The notes: generated by a model not told the origin, from the sequence alone. A stretch of DNA of 64,000 bases from Deinococcus aetherius (GCF_025997855.1 NZ_AP026561.1:124001-188000), one strand, 5' to 3'; counted from the stretch's first letter, positions 24,872 through 34,157 are shown. Numbers and translations: made by a program.

Positions 24872-26868
24872 AGAACCTCCAGGGTGGTGTGCAGGGTGAC
24901 GGGCAGGGTGGCGGTGAGGGTGGCGCGGAGAGAGGGGCTGGCCTGCCGGGCCCCGTAGCGCGGGGAGTACCAGCCGAGCGGGGTGGTTCCGGAGGCGGGG
25001 TCGGTCTCGCCCTGGTCGCAGCGCACCCGGAGCCGCCCGTCGAAGCGCACCCGCAGGGCGCCGCCCGGCCAAGAGACCCGCCACGCGTCCGGGGACTCGG
25101 GCTGGACCTCGCAGTCAGGGTGCAGGTGCAGGTGCAGGCGCAGGTGGTGGCGGCCCCGGCCCCCGATGTGGTCGGTGACGCTCAGGAGTCGGCCGCTCAG
25201 GTCCAGCTCCCGCTGGTGGACGGGCGCCCCCAGCAGGCGTTCGTAGCCGTCGTGCGAGGCCACGAGCCGCCCCCCCTCCTCACGGGGCTCCCACAACTGG
25301 GCGATGGCCCCGACCCGGTGGGCCCACAGGAAGGCGCCCGCCTGGGTGCTCTGGTCTTGCAGGTCCACCTCGACGGTGTTGTGCGCGGCGGTCGAGCGGA
25401 AGTAGCGCCGCCACTGCGCATCGGCATGGTAGGCGGACGTGCCCGGGTCCACCACCACCTCCTGGGGGCCCACCGACAGGGTGAAGTGCAGCGCGTCCGC
25501 GTGCCCGTGGTCGCCCAGGGCCGTGGAGCCCAGCGCCCCGACCGCCGTGAGCACCCGCACCTCGCGGGGGGTGCCCTGTCCTGACCCCAGCACGTACAGC
25601 CCCGCGTCGGGGTAGGCGAAGCTCGCCTCGAAAGCCTCCGGCTCGTAGCGCAGGGGCACCCGGTCGTCACCGAGCAGCAGGGTCGCGCCGAGTCGCCCGC
25701 CCTGGGGCTCGGGCACGGGCACACCGAGCCAGTCGCGGCCCACCCGCAGCAGCCAGTCCACCCGGGGGGCGCCGCGCGGCTCGAACTGCACCGCCAGCGC
25801 CTCGTCCGAGTCCCCGTAGCGGGGCAGCAGGTCGCCCGGGCCGCGCAGGCGGTCGATCACCCGGATGGCCCGCGCCAGCCGCGCGAGGTAGGCCGGGTGG
25901 AAGGCGTCCCCGCAGCGCTCGCCCAGCAGGGCCGGGAGGAGGAGGAGTTCGGTGGCCCAGACGTGGTGCCCGAAGCTCAGCTCGCGGTTGACCCCGCTCT
26001 CGAGGAGTTGCAGGGTGGCCTCCCGCGTCAGGGCCGCCTTGGCCTCGCGCTGCCACCCGGGGGAACCCGAAAAGACCGGCCAGGTCACGCTCGCCACGTA
26101 CTGCCCGGCCAGGGCCGCGAGCAGGCTGGCCCCGCCGGACGCCCCCGGCCGCGTCTGCTCCTCCAGGAACTCCTGGTGGCGGTGCACGCTCGGCCACAGC
26201 GGGGAGTCGGGCCCGAACCACACCCCCCACTGGGGGTGGGCACGCAGCAACTCGTAACACCACGCCCAGGCCATGAGCCGCAGGCCCGCCTCGGCACCGC
26301 TCAGCCAGTTGACGCCCCTTTGCGGCGGGTTCGCCAGGATCCAGTCGGCGATTCGGGCCGCCGCGCCCGTGGCGTAGCGGTCCTCGCCGGTCAGCGCGTA
26401 GGCGATGGCGAGCACCGTCGTGTGGTGGTGTCGGCTCTTCTCCCAGATCGTCCTCAGGCGGCCCTGCACCTCCGGGTCGTGACTGCTGGACGCGGGCCCG
26501 CAGGCGTCGGGGTCGGCGTAAAGACCCGTCACCTCGCAGCGGTGCCAGTCGGTGAGGCCGCCCGGGGTGGGATCGGAGGGCGCGTCCGCGAACGTGAAAA
26601 AGCGCCAGCGGCCCTGCAAGATCTCCCCGGCCTCGCGCAGCAGGGCGGCGCGGGTCGCCTCGTCCACCGCGCGCCTCAGACGGGGCGGGCTCAGCGGCAG
26701 TCCGTAGAAATGCTGACGGTGCGGGCGCTCAAACAAGACGTTCTCCACTCTTCCCGCCGCCTGCTGGCGTCCGCGCGCTCCGGCCTGCCCCCGCCCGACC
26801 CGCCACGCTCCCTCCTCCGGGGTCCTCTCCCGTCTCGCCCGCCTCGCCCCCTGGGATCCGGTGCTCAC
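24868..26868 (-). CDS. Heparinase II/III-family protein (polysaccharide lyase-like)
   Basis: 666 aa. N-terminal alpha/alpha-toroid region (about 45-380) contains HHHTTVLAIAYALTGEDRY and NWLSGAEAGLRLMAWAW. The C-terminal beta-sandwich contains LGDHGHADALHFTLSVG and a YFRSTAAHNTVEVD motif with the conserved His-Asn. This fold is found in heparinase II/III, alginate lyases and proteins of exopolysaccharide loci. No signal peptide is evident from GTG 26868, so it may be cytoplasmic or start elsewhere. It is coupled by ATGA to the GDP-mannose dehydrogenase gene, suggesting it trims or edits a uronate-containing product. Confidence 0.86.
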   Translation of the reverse strand: MSTGSQGARRARRERTPEEGAWRVGRGQAGARGRQQAAGRVENVLFERPHRQHFYGLPLSPPRLRRAVDEATRAALLREAGEILQGRWRFFTFADAPSDPTPGGLTDWHRCEVTGLYADPDACGPASSSHDPEVQGRLRTIWEKSRHHHTTVLAIAYALTGEDRYATGAAARIADWILANPPQRGVNWLSGAEAGLRLMAWAWCYELLRAHPQWGVWFGPDSPLWPSVHRHQEFLEEQTRPGASGGASLLAALAGQYVASVTWPVFSGSPGWQREAKAALTREATLQLLESGVNRELSFGHHVWATELLLLPALLGERCGDAFHPAYLARLARAIRVIDRLRGPGDLLPRYGDSDEALAVQFEPRGAPRVDWLLRVGRDWLGVPVPEPQGGRLGATLLLGDDRVPLRYEPEAFEASFAYPDAGLYVLGSGQGTPREVRVLTAVGALGSTALGDHGHADALHFTLSVGPQEVVVDPGTSAYHADAQWRRYFRSTAAHNTVEVDLQDQSTQAGAFLWAHRVGAIAQLWEPREEGGRLVASHDGYERLLGAPVHQRELDLSGRLLSVTDHIGGRGRHHLRLHLHLHPDCEVQPESPDAWRVSWPGGALRVRFDGRLRVRCDQGETDPASGTTPLGWYSPRYGARQASPSLRATLTATLPVTLHTTLEVL

Positions 26869-26887
26869 GCCTGCCCCCGCGCCGCCC

Positions 26888-28762
26888 TCATGCCATCACC
26901 GCCCGCGCCCGCACGGCCTGCAACCACAGCTCCAGGCACACGGCGGTCCAGGCGAGCTTCGCGCCGCCCGTCTGCGAGAGCGCCGCCGGGGCGAGCAGGG
27001 CCTCCAGTTCGGCCGCCGACATCCAGGTTCGCAGGCCCGCCGAGGGGGAGAGCAGCAGGTCGCGGGTCATGTCCCGCAGCGCCGGATTTGTGGTCATCCA
27101 CTCGCCCAGCGGCAGACGGAAGCCGCTCTTGGGCCGCTCCAGCACCGCCTTCGGCAGCCGGTCCCCGAAGGCCTGGCGCAGCGGCATCTTGCCCCGCAGC
27201 CGCTGAATCTTGACCCGGCCCGGCAGGGCGACCGCCCAGGGGGTGAGCCGCACGTCGAGCAGGGGCACCCGCTGCTCGATGGACGCCTGCATGGTCGTGT
27301 AGTCCCCACGGTGGAGCAGGTTATTGGGCAACCACGCCTCCAGGTCGAGCACCTGCATCCGCTGGAGGTCCGACCATCCCTGCGGGTACCCCTCCAGGCG
27401 GTCCTCGACCCAGTGCCGGGCCCGCTCGGGGCGCGCCCCGGCGCTCACCAGGGCCCCCACCAGGGAGGGCGGCGCGTCGTCGTTGGCGAACCAGCGCATC
27501 CAGCGCGCCGCGCGGTCGGGCTCACCCAGGGCGTCGGCCGCGATGCCGAGGCGGCCCCGGCGTCCCAGCCAGCGGTTCCCCAGGCGCATGGCCGGGCCGA
27601 GCGGGCGGGCCAGGCCGTCCACGGCGTACTTCGGGTAGCCGCCGAAGGACTCGTCGCCGCCCTCGCCGGAGAGGACCACCTTCACGTCCTGGGCCGCGCG
27701 CAGGGAAAGCTTGAGCATGGCGATGTCGGCGGGCTCCGAGAAGGGGCCGTTCAGCGAGCCCGAGAGTCGGGGGGCGAGCGCCGCGAAATCCTCCGCCCCC
27801 ACCGTCACGGGATGCAGCCGCGCCCCGATGTGGTCGGCGACCAGCCGCGCGTACGGCAGCTCGCTCGCCTCGGAGGACGCGCTCTCGAAGCCGACCGCGT
27901 AGGCGTTGAGGGGACCCTCCCCCGCGCGCGAGGCGAGGACCTGGGCGACCACGCTGGAGTCCAGCCCGCCACTCAGGAAGCAGCCCAGCGGCACGTCGGC
28001 GAGGGCGTGGTGCTCGACGGAATCGAGTACCCGGCGGCGGACCTCCTCCGGGGAGACGTCGCCCACCCCCTCCTGGCGGCAGCGTTCCACCTCCTCGACC
28101 ACGCTGCTGAAGCGCACGTGGATCACCGCGTTCGCCTGCGGGGCGACCAGCAGCGCGGTGCCGGGCTCCACCCGCTTGACGTTCTCGTACAGGGTATTCA
28201 GGCCCGCCGGGTGACGCGAGGCGAGGGTTTCGAGCACCGAGCTGAGGTCGAGGTCGGTGGACACGCCCGAGAGGTCGAGCAGGGCGCCGATCTCCGAGGC
28301 GAAGAACACCGAGCCGTCGCGTCCGCGCGTCCAGAAGAGCGGTTTGATGCCGAAGGGGTCACGCGCGATCACCGTGTTCCCGTCGCGGCGGTCGTGCAGG
28401 GCGAAGGCGTACATGCCGCGCAGCCGCGCGAAGCCCGCCACCCCCCAGGCGAGGTACGCCGCCAGGATCACCTCGGTGTCCGAGCGGGTGGCGAACTCGT
28501 ACCCGCGCGCCTCCAGCTCGCGGCGCAGCTCCAGGTAGTTATAGATCTCGCCGTTGAAGACGACCGTCGTGAGCCCGTGCACGTCGCTCATGGGCTGCGC
28601 GCCGCTCGACAGGTCGATGATGCTCAACCGCGCGTGGCCCAGGTGGGCGCTTCCCACCAGCGCGGTCGTCTGCGCGTCCGGGCCCCGGTGGCACAGCGCC
28701 GCCAGCCCGAGGGTTTCTGTGGCCGTGGGCCGCCTGCGCACACTTCCGATAATTCCGCACAT
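26888..28762 (-). CDS. asnB: Asparagine synthase (glutamine-hydrolysing) family
   Basis: 624 aa, full length. Cys2 (MCGIIGS) is the glutaminase nucleophile; HRGPDAQ and FNGEIYNY complete the class II amidotransferase domain (1 to about 200). The synthetase domain has the PP-loop CFLSGGLDSSVVA and LSGEGGDESFGGY. AsnB makes asparagine from aspartate, but homologs inside polysaccharide loci can transfer ammonia to sugar carboxylates. Its place between the initiating transferase and the uronate dehydrogenase makes amidation of a uronic acid a reasonable guess. Confidence 0.93.
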   Translation of the reverse strand: MCGIIGSVRRRPTATETLGLAALCHRGPDAQTTALVGSAHLGHARLSIIDLSSGAQPMSDVHGLTTVVFNGEIYNYLELRRELEARGYEFATRSDTEVILAAYLAWGVAGFARLRGMYAFALHDRRDGNTVIARDPFGIKPLFWTRGRDGSVFFASEIGALLDLSGVSTDLDLSSVLETLASRHPAGLNTLYENVKRVEPGTALLVAPQANAVIHVRFSSVVEEVERCRQEGVGDVSPEEVRRRVLDSVEHHALADVPLGCFLSGGLDSSVVAQVLASRAGEGPLNAYAVGFESASSEASELPYARLVADHIGARLHPVTVGAEDFAALAPRLSGSLNGPFSEPADIAMLKLSLRAAQDVKVVLSGEGGDESFGGYPKYAVDGLARPLGPAMRLGNRWLGRRGRLGIAADALGEPDRAARWMRWFANDDAPPSLVGALVSAGARPERARHWVEDRLEGYPQGWSDLQRMQVLDLEAWLPNNLLHRGDYTTMQASIEQRVPLLDVRLTPWAVALPGRVKIQRLRGKMPLRQAFGDRLPKAVLERPKSGFRLPLGEWMTTNPALRDMTRDLLLSPSAGLRTWMSAAELEALLAPAALSQTGGAKLAWTAVCLELWLQAVRARAVMA

Positions 28763-28890
28763 GTCCTGTTACCCTCTCCCCCGGGCCCTATGCCCATTCC
28801 CTCGTCCGGCCCCTCGGCGAACCGCGCCGCCCCTCTCCCCCGCCCCTCGCCCTACCCCCACGGCCCCCCGGTGCCGCCCGACGCCTTCCA

Positions 28891-30306
28891 TCAGTGCGCT
28901 CCCTTGCGCCTGAGCACCACCTGGACGGTCGCCGCCAGGAGCGTCAGGTCGAGCCACGGGCTCCAGCGGCGCACGTACTGAAGGTCCATCTGCACCCGGC
29001 TCTGGAAGCTCGCGCTGCTGCGGCCCGACACCTGCCACCACCCGGTCATGCCGGGACGGCAGCTCAGGATCACGTCGGCGTGCGGCCCGATCTTGGGACG
29101 TTCCCGCGCGAGGTAAGGGCGCGGCCCGACGAGGCTCATGTCTCCCAGGAGGACGTTGATGAGCTGGGGCAGTTCGTCGAGGCTGGTGCTGCGCAGCAGT
29201 CGGCCCACCCGGGTCACGCGCGGATCGTCTTTAAGCTTGTGGTAGGTCTCGTAGTAGGCCCGGGCCTCGGCATCCTGTTCGAGCAGCTCGGCTAGCCTCT
29301 CCTCGGCGTTCTCGTGCATGGTGCGGAACTTCCAACAGCGGAAGGACCCCCCGCGCCAGCCCATCCGGGGCGCCCCGTACAGCACCGGCCCCCGCGAGTC
29401 GAGCGCCACCGCGAGCCCCACCAGCAGCAGCAGCGGCGTGAGGACCGGGAAGAGCAGGGTGACCACCAGGAGGTCGAAGACGCGCTTTTGCCGCAGGTCG
29501 CCCGGCTCCAGATGGCGCCGCCGCGCCTCCAGCACGCTGAAATTTCCCAGGTGGTGCGAGCCCGCCCAGCGGCTGTCCGAGGCAGGCTGGCTCACCATCA
29601 CGAGCACCCGGCGAAATAGGGCGAGCGGCCCGTCGAGCAGCCGGTCCCGCACGGCGTAGGGGATGTTGGGCACCGCCAGGATGGCGACGTTGGCCTGGCC
29701 GTCCGCTACCGGGTGGTACCCCAGGCTCCAGTCGCTTTTGAGCGTCTGCATCAGCAACGCGGCGGCCTCCCCGTGCCCGATCACGGCCACATCCACCCCC
29801 CACGCCCCGGCGCGGTGCAGCAGCCACCGCGCGCCGACGCGCGCCAGCAGCGCGGCTGGAATCCCCAGGCCCAGGCCCAGGACGAGCAGCAGCGCCGCCG
29901 CCCCCACGCCCAACTGTCCGGCGAGCGCGGCGCCCAGCAGGGTCGGGAAGGCCGCCGCCGCCGGGATCACGGTGCGCCGCAGCCGCTCGCTGGCGTCGAG
30001 GCCGTACCCGGGGTAACTGCGAATCAGCACCGCCGCCATCAGCCAGGTGGCGGTGAAGCCGAGCTGCCAGGGCAGGCGGCCGATATGGGTCACCGTGAGA
30101 TGAAGCACCAGCCCGCAGGTGAACCACACGGCCAGCGCCTCGGCCGCCGCGAGCACCAGGCCGTTCATGAGCGCCCGCCGGTCGAGGTCCCCGGTGGTGG
30201 GAACTTGGACCCGCACGTCGGGCGACTCGCCGGACGAGGCGGTGCTCGCCGAGGCCGGAGCCTCGCTGGACCGCAAAAGTTCTTCCGAGATGACCGAGTG
30301 CGTCAC
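28891..30306 (-). CDS. Polyprenyl glycosylphosphotransferase (WbaP-type)
   Basis: 471 aa from a GTG start with AGGGGGAAA upstream. Several N-terminal membrane helices (about 48-160), a soluble middle region, another hydrophobic hairpin (about 283-303) and the catalytic C-terminal domain with [34 protein letters not shown] split around the Asp-Glu pair, and [10 protein letters not shown]. It starts repeat-unit synthesis by loading hexose-1-phosphate onto undecaprenyl phosphate. The sugar (galactose or glucose) is not readable. It begins a minus-strand run with asnB, the heparinase-like gene and the GDP-mannose dehydrogenase. Confidence 0.93.
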   Translation of the reverse strand: MTHSVISEELLRSSEAPASASTASSGESPDVRVQVPTTGDLDRRALMNGLVLAAAEALAVWFTCGLVLHLTVTHIGRLPWQLGFTATWLMAAVLIRSYPGYGLDASERLRRTVIPAAAAFPTLLGAALAGQLGVGAAALLLVLGLGLGIPAALLARVGARWLLHRAGAWGVDVAVIGHGEAAALLMQTLKSDWSLGYHPVADGQANVAILAVPNIPYAVRDRLLDGPLALFRRVLVMVSQPASDSRWAGSHHLGNFSVLEARRRHLEPGDLRQKRVFDLLVVTLLFPVLTPLLLLVGLAVALDSRGPVLYGAPRMGWRGGSFRCWKFRTMHENAEERLAELLEQDAEARAYYETYHKLKDDPRVTRVGRLLRSTSLDELPQLINVLLGDMSLVGPRPYLARERPKIGPHADVILSCRPGMTGWWQVSGRSSASFQSRVQMDLQYVRRWSPWLDLTLLAATVQVVLRRKGAH

Positions 30307-30942
30307 GCGCGTTTCCCCCTGGAGCGGCGGGCGGGTTCCTTCGCCGCGCCCCGCAGGGTCGGTATCCGAGCCCTGCCCTGTGCCTGCCTCCGAAGGTAGG
30401 GGTTTTCAAAGATGATCAACGGACGCTCAGGCGGCCGAGCAGCGGGAAGAAGCGCGCCGCCCGCAAATTCGAAGGTTTTCCGACAGCAAGAGCCGTGTGC
30501 GGAAGACCGAGCCGAGCTTTCTTGTCGTGGCACAAAACGTGACAAGCCTCACTTTAATCTGAATTTTCTCATATTACATCTGTTTCCAGTCGGCCTTGTC
30601 TGCATTTTTGCAGGCCATTAGTCGATTCAAGTGGCTCCGTTGTCATTTTATGAAAAAGTAAGGAACTTCCTTAGTTTTTATTATCCCTGCCAGGAGGATA
30701 GAGACGGTTTTAGAAAGCAACTCTTCCCTTGGGATACCTTGCCGCTTATAGGACGTTGGGGGAAATCACCACGTACATATCCAAATTTTGGAGTTATGAA
30801 CAAATTTTCAGGAGTGCGAAATTCTTTATGTGCATATGATTAAGGTTGAAGTGTCGGGCGTCACGTACATCCCCTGAGCCTCCCACCCGAGGACATGCCC
30901 TCACCCAGCGGTGGGGGCGTTTTCCTGTTCAGGGACGGAGGC
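30307..30942. other. AT-rich intergenic island
   Basis: 636 bp between the initiating transferase and the photolyase-like gene. From about 30540 to 30850 it is unusually AT-rich for this genome. A frame at 30631-30843 (70 codons) has no recognisable product and I do not call it. Promoters for the minus-strand transferase should lie at the left part. Confidence 0.5.
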
Positions 30943-30946
30943 TCAG
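30874..30946. repeat. Nested inverted repeats at the end of the SplB-like gene
   Basis: Outer 10-bp arms CTGAGCCTCC (30874-30883) and GGAGGCTCAG (30937-30946) enclose an inner 9-bp stem (30897-30905 with 30910-30918, one G-T pair) followed by GTTTT on the plus strand. The outer right arm covers the stop codon of the minus-strand gene. It may terminate plus-strand transcription or protect the 3' end of the minus-strand mRNA. Confidence 0.6.
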
Positions 30947-32004
30947 AAGGCGTACCGCACCCGGCACTCCGGCAATTCGCGCGCCAGCAACTCGGTGAAG
31001 CGGGCGACTGCCTTGCCCTTGAAGCCGTGGCGGTAGCGGATGTTCTCGCCGCCGTGCTCCGAACGCTTCGTCTCCTGCCAGCCGGGGCGCCACAGCAGCC
31101 GCTCGGCCCGGGGATGCCAGCCCAGGTTGACCTCGTGCAGCGCGGCGTTGTGCGTCAGGAAGATCACCTCGGCGGCGAGTTGCGCGCGTGCCTTCTCCGA
31201 GAGCGAGTCCCGCACCTCGCGCAGCAACTCCGCGTAGTCGGCGGTCCAGCCCTCGTAGATCACGACGGGCGAGAAGTTGAGGTGGACCTCGTACCCGGCC
31301 TCCACGAAATCGTTCACGGCGGCGATGCGTTCGCGCATAGGCGAGGTCCGCACGTCGAGCACCCGGGCGACGGAGCGCGGCATCAGCGAGAAGCGCACGC
31401 GGGTCTTGCCCTGGGGGTCGTAGGTCAGCAGCTCCCGGTTCACGAACTTGGTGGCGAAGGACGCCTTGGCGTTCGGCAGCTCGCGGTAGAGCGCCACGAG
31501 GTCGCGCACGTTGCCCGAGAGCAGGGCGTCCACGCTCAGGTCGCTGTTCTCGCCCACGTCGTAGACCCAGAACCGGGGATCGACCTGATTGGGCTCCGTC
31601 TTGGGCCCCAGCCTCTCGGCGTGACGGCGCAGCGCCCGCAGGGTCTCCTCGATGTTCACGAACGTGGTGATGGGGTTGGCAAAGCCCTTCCGGCGGGGGA
31701 CGTAGCAGTACGCGCAGCTCATCGCGCAGCCGTTGGCGAGCCCGGGGGCGATCCAGTCCGCGCTGCGCCCGTTCTCGCGCACCGTGAAGGTCTTGCGCAC
31801 GCCCAGCACGAGCACCTGCCGCTTGAGCCGCACCCAGTCGCGCACCAGGCCCGCGTTGCCGTGCAGCCCGGGAATGTTCCAGTGGGAGGGCACCTCGGTT
31901 CGCCCCACGTCCGGGAAGCGGGCCAGGATTTCGCGGCCCCGCGCGTACTCGGTCACCCGGGGCTCCAGGTAGATGTGGCGGATGTCGAGGAGCCAGGGGG
32001 GCAT
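30943..32004 (-). CDS. Spore photoproduct lyase-family radical SAM protein
   Basis: 353 aa. The CAMSCAYCY motif (CxxxCxxC) near residue 93 binds the SAM-cleaving 4Fe-4S cluster. The order N-terminal domain, radical SAM barrel (ANPITTFVNIEETLRAL, FATKFVNRELL, HLNFSPVVIYEGW) and C-terminal RYRHGFKG matches the SplB family, which repairs the spore photoproduct thymine dimer in Firmicutes. Homologs also occur in non-sporulating bacteria, including Deinococcus, where function is less certain. It stands alone on its strand. Confidence 0.87.
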   Translation of the reverse strand: MPPWLLDIRHIYLEPRVTEYARGREILARFPDVGRTEVPSHWNIPGLHGNAGLVRDWVRLKRQVLVLGVRKTFTVRENGRSADWIAPGLANGCAMSCAYCYVPRRKGFANPITTFVNIEETLRALRRHAERLGPKTEPNQVDPRFWVYDVGENSDLSVDALLSGNVRDLVALYRELPNAKASFATKFVNRELLTYDPQGKTRVRFSLMPRSVARVLDVRTSPMRERIAAVNDFVEAGYEVHLNFSPVVIYEGWTADYAELLREVRDSLSEKARAQLAAEVIFLTHNAALHEVNLGWHPRAERLLWRPGWQETKRSEHGGENIRYRHGFKGKAVARFTELLARELPECRVRYAF

Positions 32005-32085
32005 GTTTCCAGGAGAGCACGGACGAGGGCGGGCCGCCGTCCCCGATCACCCAGAGTGCCGATTCCCAGAGGGGAAGGGGCGGGG

Positions 32086-32874
32086 TCAGGAGGCCGCCTC
32101 CCCCTCCCCCGCCGTCCAGCGCACGAAGCGCATGACCTCGGGCAGCGTTCCCGGGTCGGGCGTGTCGTCGAGGTGCCAGGCCCGCGAACGCCCGACCAGG
32201 GCGCGCCACGGCTGCGGCAACGCGCCCAGGGCCCAGGCGACGGCGCGGGGCTTGCTCGGCAACTCGCCCGTGAGCAGGGTGAAGAGCGCCCGGCACATCG
32301 TCTGGACGGCGAAGGCCTGATAGCTGCGGCGGCGCAGCCACGCGGGCTCGTCCGGCTGGGAGGCCCACCAGCGCAAGGCCTCGCGGACACTGGCCCGCAG
32401 GTCCTCCGGCGAGATGGGCCCGACGAGCGTCCCCGGGTCGGGGCCGAGCAGGGTCACTCCGCGCTCGCGCACGATCCAGCGTTCGAGCACCCAGTCGGCG
32501 CCGTGCTCGCCCCGGGAGAAGGCCCAGTCCGAACCCACCGTGGGGTGGCGCCGCTCGTGCGGGCCGAAGTGCCGCAGCGCCGCCCGGTCGATGTAGGACC
32601 CCTCCAGGTGGCCCGCGTACGGATTCTCCAGCACGGCGAGTCGCGCGTGGAGGTCGGCGAGGGCGGCGAACTGATCGTCCGACACCGGGCGCCCCGTCAC
32701 GACGAGGAAGTCGATGTCGCTGGACTCCGGGTCGAAGTCACCGAGGGCCAGGGAGCCGCGCAGGTAGACGCCGACGAGGTTGTCCTCCAGCGCCGCCCGC
32801 ACCCCGGACACGAGGGCGTCCAGCATCGCGCGAACCTCGGGGGTGAGGCGGGGGTCGTTTTCGGGGAGGGGCAT
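32086..32874 (-). CDS. Nucleotidyltransferase, aminoglycoside adenylyltransferase-like
   Basis: 262 aa. The polymerase-beta-type nucleotidyltransferase motif GSLALGDFDPESSDIDFLV (about 40-58) has the G-S and DxD metal ligands. The C-terminal helical domain (DUF4111-like) is that of ANT(3'')/AadA proteins, which adenylylate streptomycin or spectinomycin. Chromosomal relatives often have unknown substrates, so I do not claim drug resistance. The gene lies 81 bp upstream of the SplB-like gene on the same strand. Confidence 0.8.
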   Translation of the reverse strand: MPLPENDPRLTPEVRAMLDALVSGVRAALEDNLVGVYLRGSLALGDFDPESSDIDFLVVTGRPVSDDQFAALADLHARLAVLENPYAGHLEGSYIDRAALRHFGPHERRHPTVGSDWAFSRGEHGADWVLERWIVRERGVTLLGPDPGTLVGPISPEDLRASVREALRWWASQPDEPAWLRRRSYQAFAVQTMCRALFTLLTGELPSKPRAVAWALGALPQPWRALVGRSRAWHLDDTPDPGTLPEVMRFVRWTAGEGEAAS

Positions 32875-32911
32875 GGTGTGCCGTCATTCTGGGGAAGACC
32901 CGGACCTCCCT

Positions 32912-32945
32912 CAAGGGGAACTAGAGTGCAAGGGGAACTAGAGTG
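32912..32945 (+). repeat. 17-bp tandem duplication across a start site
   Basis: CAAGGGGAACTAGAGTG occurs twice back to back (32912-32928, 32929-32945). Each copy carries a Shine-Dalgarno-like AAGGGGA and a GTG; only the second GTG is in frame with the transporter. Confidence 0.95.
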
Positions 32946-34157
32946 GCGACCGTGACCACCCGGCTCAACCTCTCCTCTCTCACGGGCAGCCTGCCGCGTC
33001 CCTTCTGGGTGATGTGGTGGGGCACCCTGGTCAACCGGCTGTGCGGCTTCGTGGTGCCGTTCCTGACCCTCTTCCTGACGGCGGAGCGCGGGCTCACGCC
33101 CGTGCAGGCGGCCCTCGCGGTGAGCGCCCTGGGGCTGGGGAGCTTCTTCGCCCAGCTCGTCGGCGGGGTGCTGGCCGACCGCCTGGGGAGGAGGCGGGTA
33201 ATGCTCCTCGCGCTGGCGCTCAGCCCACCCTTCCTGCTCGCCCTGGGCTTCGCGCCGAGTTACCCCCTGATCCTCGCCTCAGCGCTCGTCTTCGCCCTCG
33301 TCGGGGAGATGTACCGCCCGGCTGCGAACGCCGCCGTCGCGGACCTCGTTCCCCCCGAGGAACGGACCCGCGCCTACGGGCTGATGTACTGGGCGGTCAA
33401 CCTCGGCTTCGCCTTCGCGCCCCTCCTGGCGGGGGCCATCGCGGCGCGGTCGTACGCGCTCCTCTTCGTGGTGGACGCAGCCACGCTGCTGCTGTACGGC
33501 GCGTTCATCCTCCTCGGCGTGCCGGAGACGAGGCCGCAGGCCGCGCCGCGCGGGAAGGGAACGGGAGCCCTCGCCGTGCTGAGGCGGGAACCGCTTCTCC
33601 TCGCGTTCTCGGGGCTCACCCTGGTCTTCGCCCTGATCATGAACCAGGCGTATGTGACTCTTCCCCTCGCCATGCGCGCCGACGGGCTGGGCGAGGGCAC
33701 GTACGGGCGGGTCATCGCGCTCAACGGGCTTCTCATCGTGGCGGTGGGGCTCTTCTCCGCGCGGCTGCTCGGCCGCTTCCCCGCCCCCGCCGTCCTGAGC
33801 GCGGCCCTGCTCTTGATGGGCGGAGGGTTCGGGCTCAACGCCCTGGCGGACACGGCCCCCCTGTACGCACTCGGTGTCCTGGTGTGGACGCTCGGGGAGG
33901 TGGCGCAGGCGGCCGTGGCGCCCGGGCTCGTCGCCGCGCTCGCGCCCGCCCACCTGCGCGGAACGTACGCCGGGGCGCTGGGGGCCACCTGGGGCCTGAG
34001 CGGCTTGATCGCCCCCACGCTGGGCGGCTGGGCCCTGGGGCACCTCGGCGACGGGCTGTGGTGGGGCTGCCTGGGGCTGGGAGTGATCGGCGCGCTCGGC
34101 TTCGGGCTGGTGGCGGGGCCGCTGGGGCGCCGACTGGCGGAAGCCGGGGAGCCGTGA
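32943..34157 (+). CDS. MFS transporter
   Basis: 404 aa, about 12 membrane helices, drug/sugar-efflux-like major facilitator. The loop 2-3 signature GGVLADRLGRRRVM is intact (about 75-88), and RPAANAAVADLVPPEERTRAYGL matches the MFS multidrug group. Substrate cannot be read. GTG 32943 is the start, preceded by AAGGGGA inside the second copy of a 17-bp tandem repeat. It stands alone, divergent from the nucleotidyltransferase gene. Confidence 0.9.
   Translation: MATVTTRLNLSSLTGSLPRPFWVMWWGTLVNRLCGFVVPFLTLFLTAERGLTPVQAALAVSALGLGSFFAQLVGGVLADRLGRRRVMLLALALSPPFLLALGFAPSYPLILASALVFALVGEMYRPAANAAVADLVPPEERTRAYGLMYWAVNLGFAFAPLLAGAIAARSYALLFVVDAATLLLYGAFILLGVPETRPQAAPRGKGTGALAVLRREPLLLAFSGLTLVFALIMNQAYVTLPLAMRADGLGEGTYGRVIALNGLLIVAVGLFSARLLGRFPAPAVLSAALLLMGGGFGLNALADTAPLYALGVLVWTLGEVAQAAVAPGLVAALAPAHLRGTYAGALGATWGLSGLIAPTLGGWALGHLGDGLWWGCLGLGVIGALGFGLVAGPLGRRLAEAGEP

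Noticed and set aside
30631..30843. 70-codon frame in the AT-rich island
   Set aside because: GTG start without ribosome site and no recognisable sequence; an open frame is expected by chance there.
30895..32955. 686-codon plus-strand frame opposite the SplB-like and nucleotidyltransferase genes
   Set aside because: No family features and the opposite strand carries two clear proteins.
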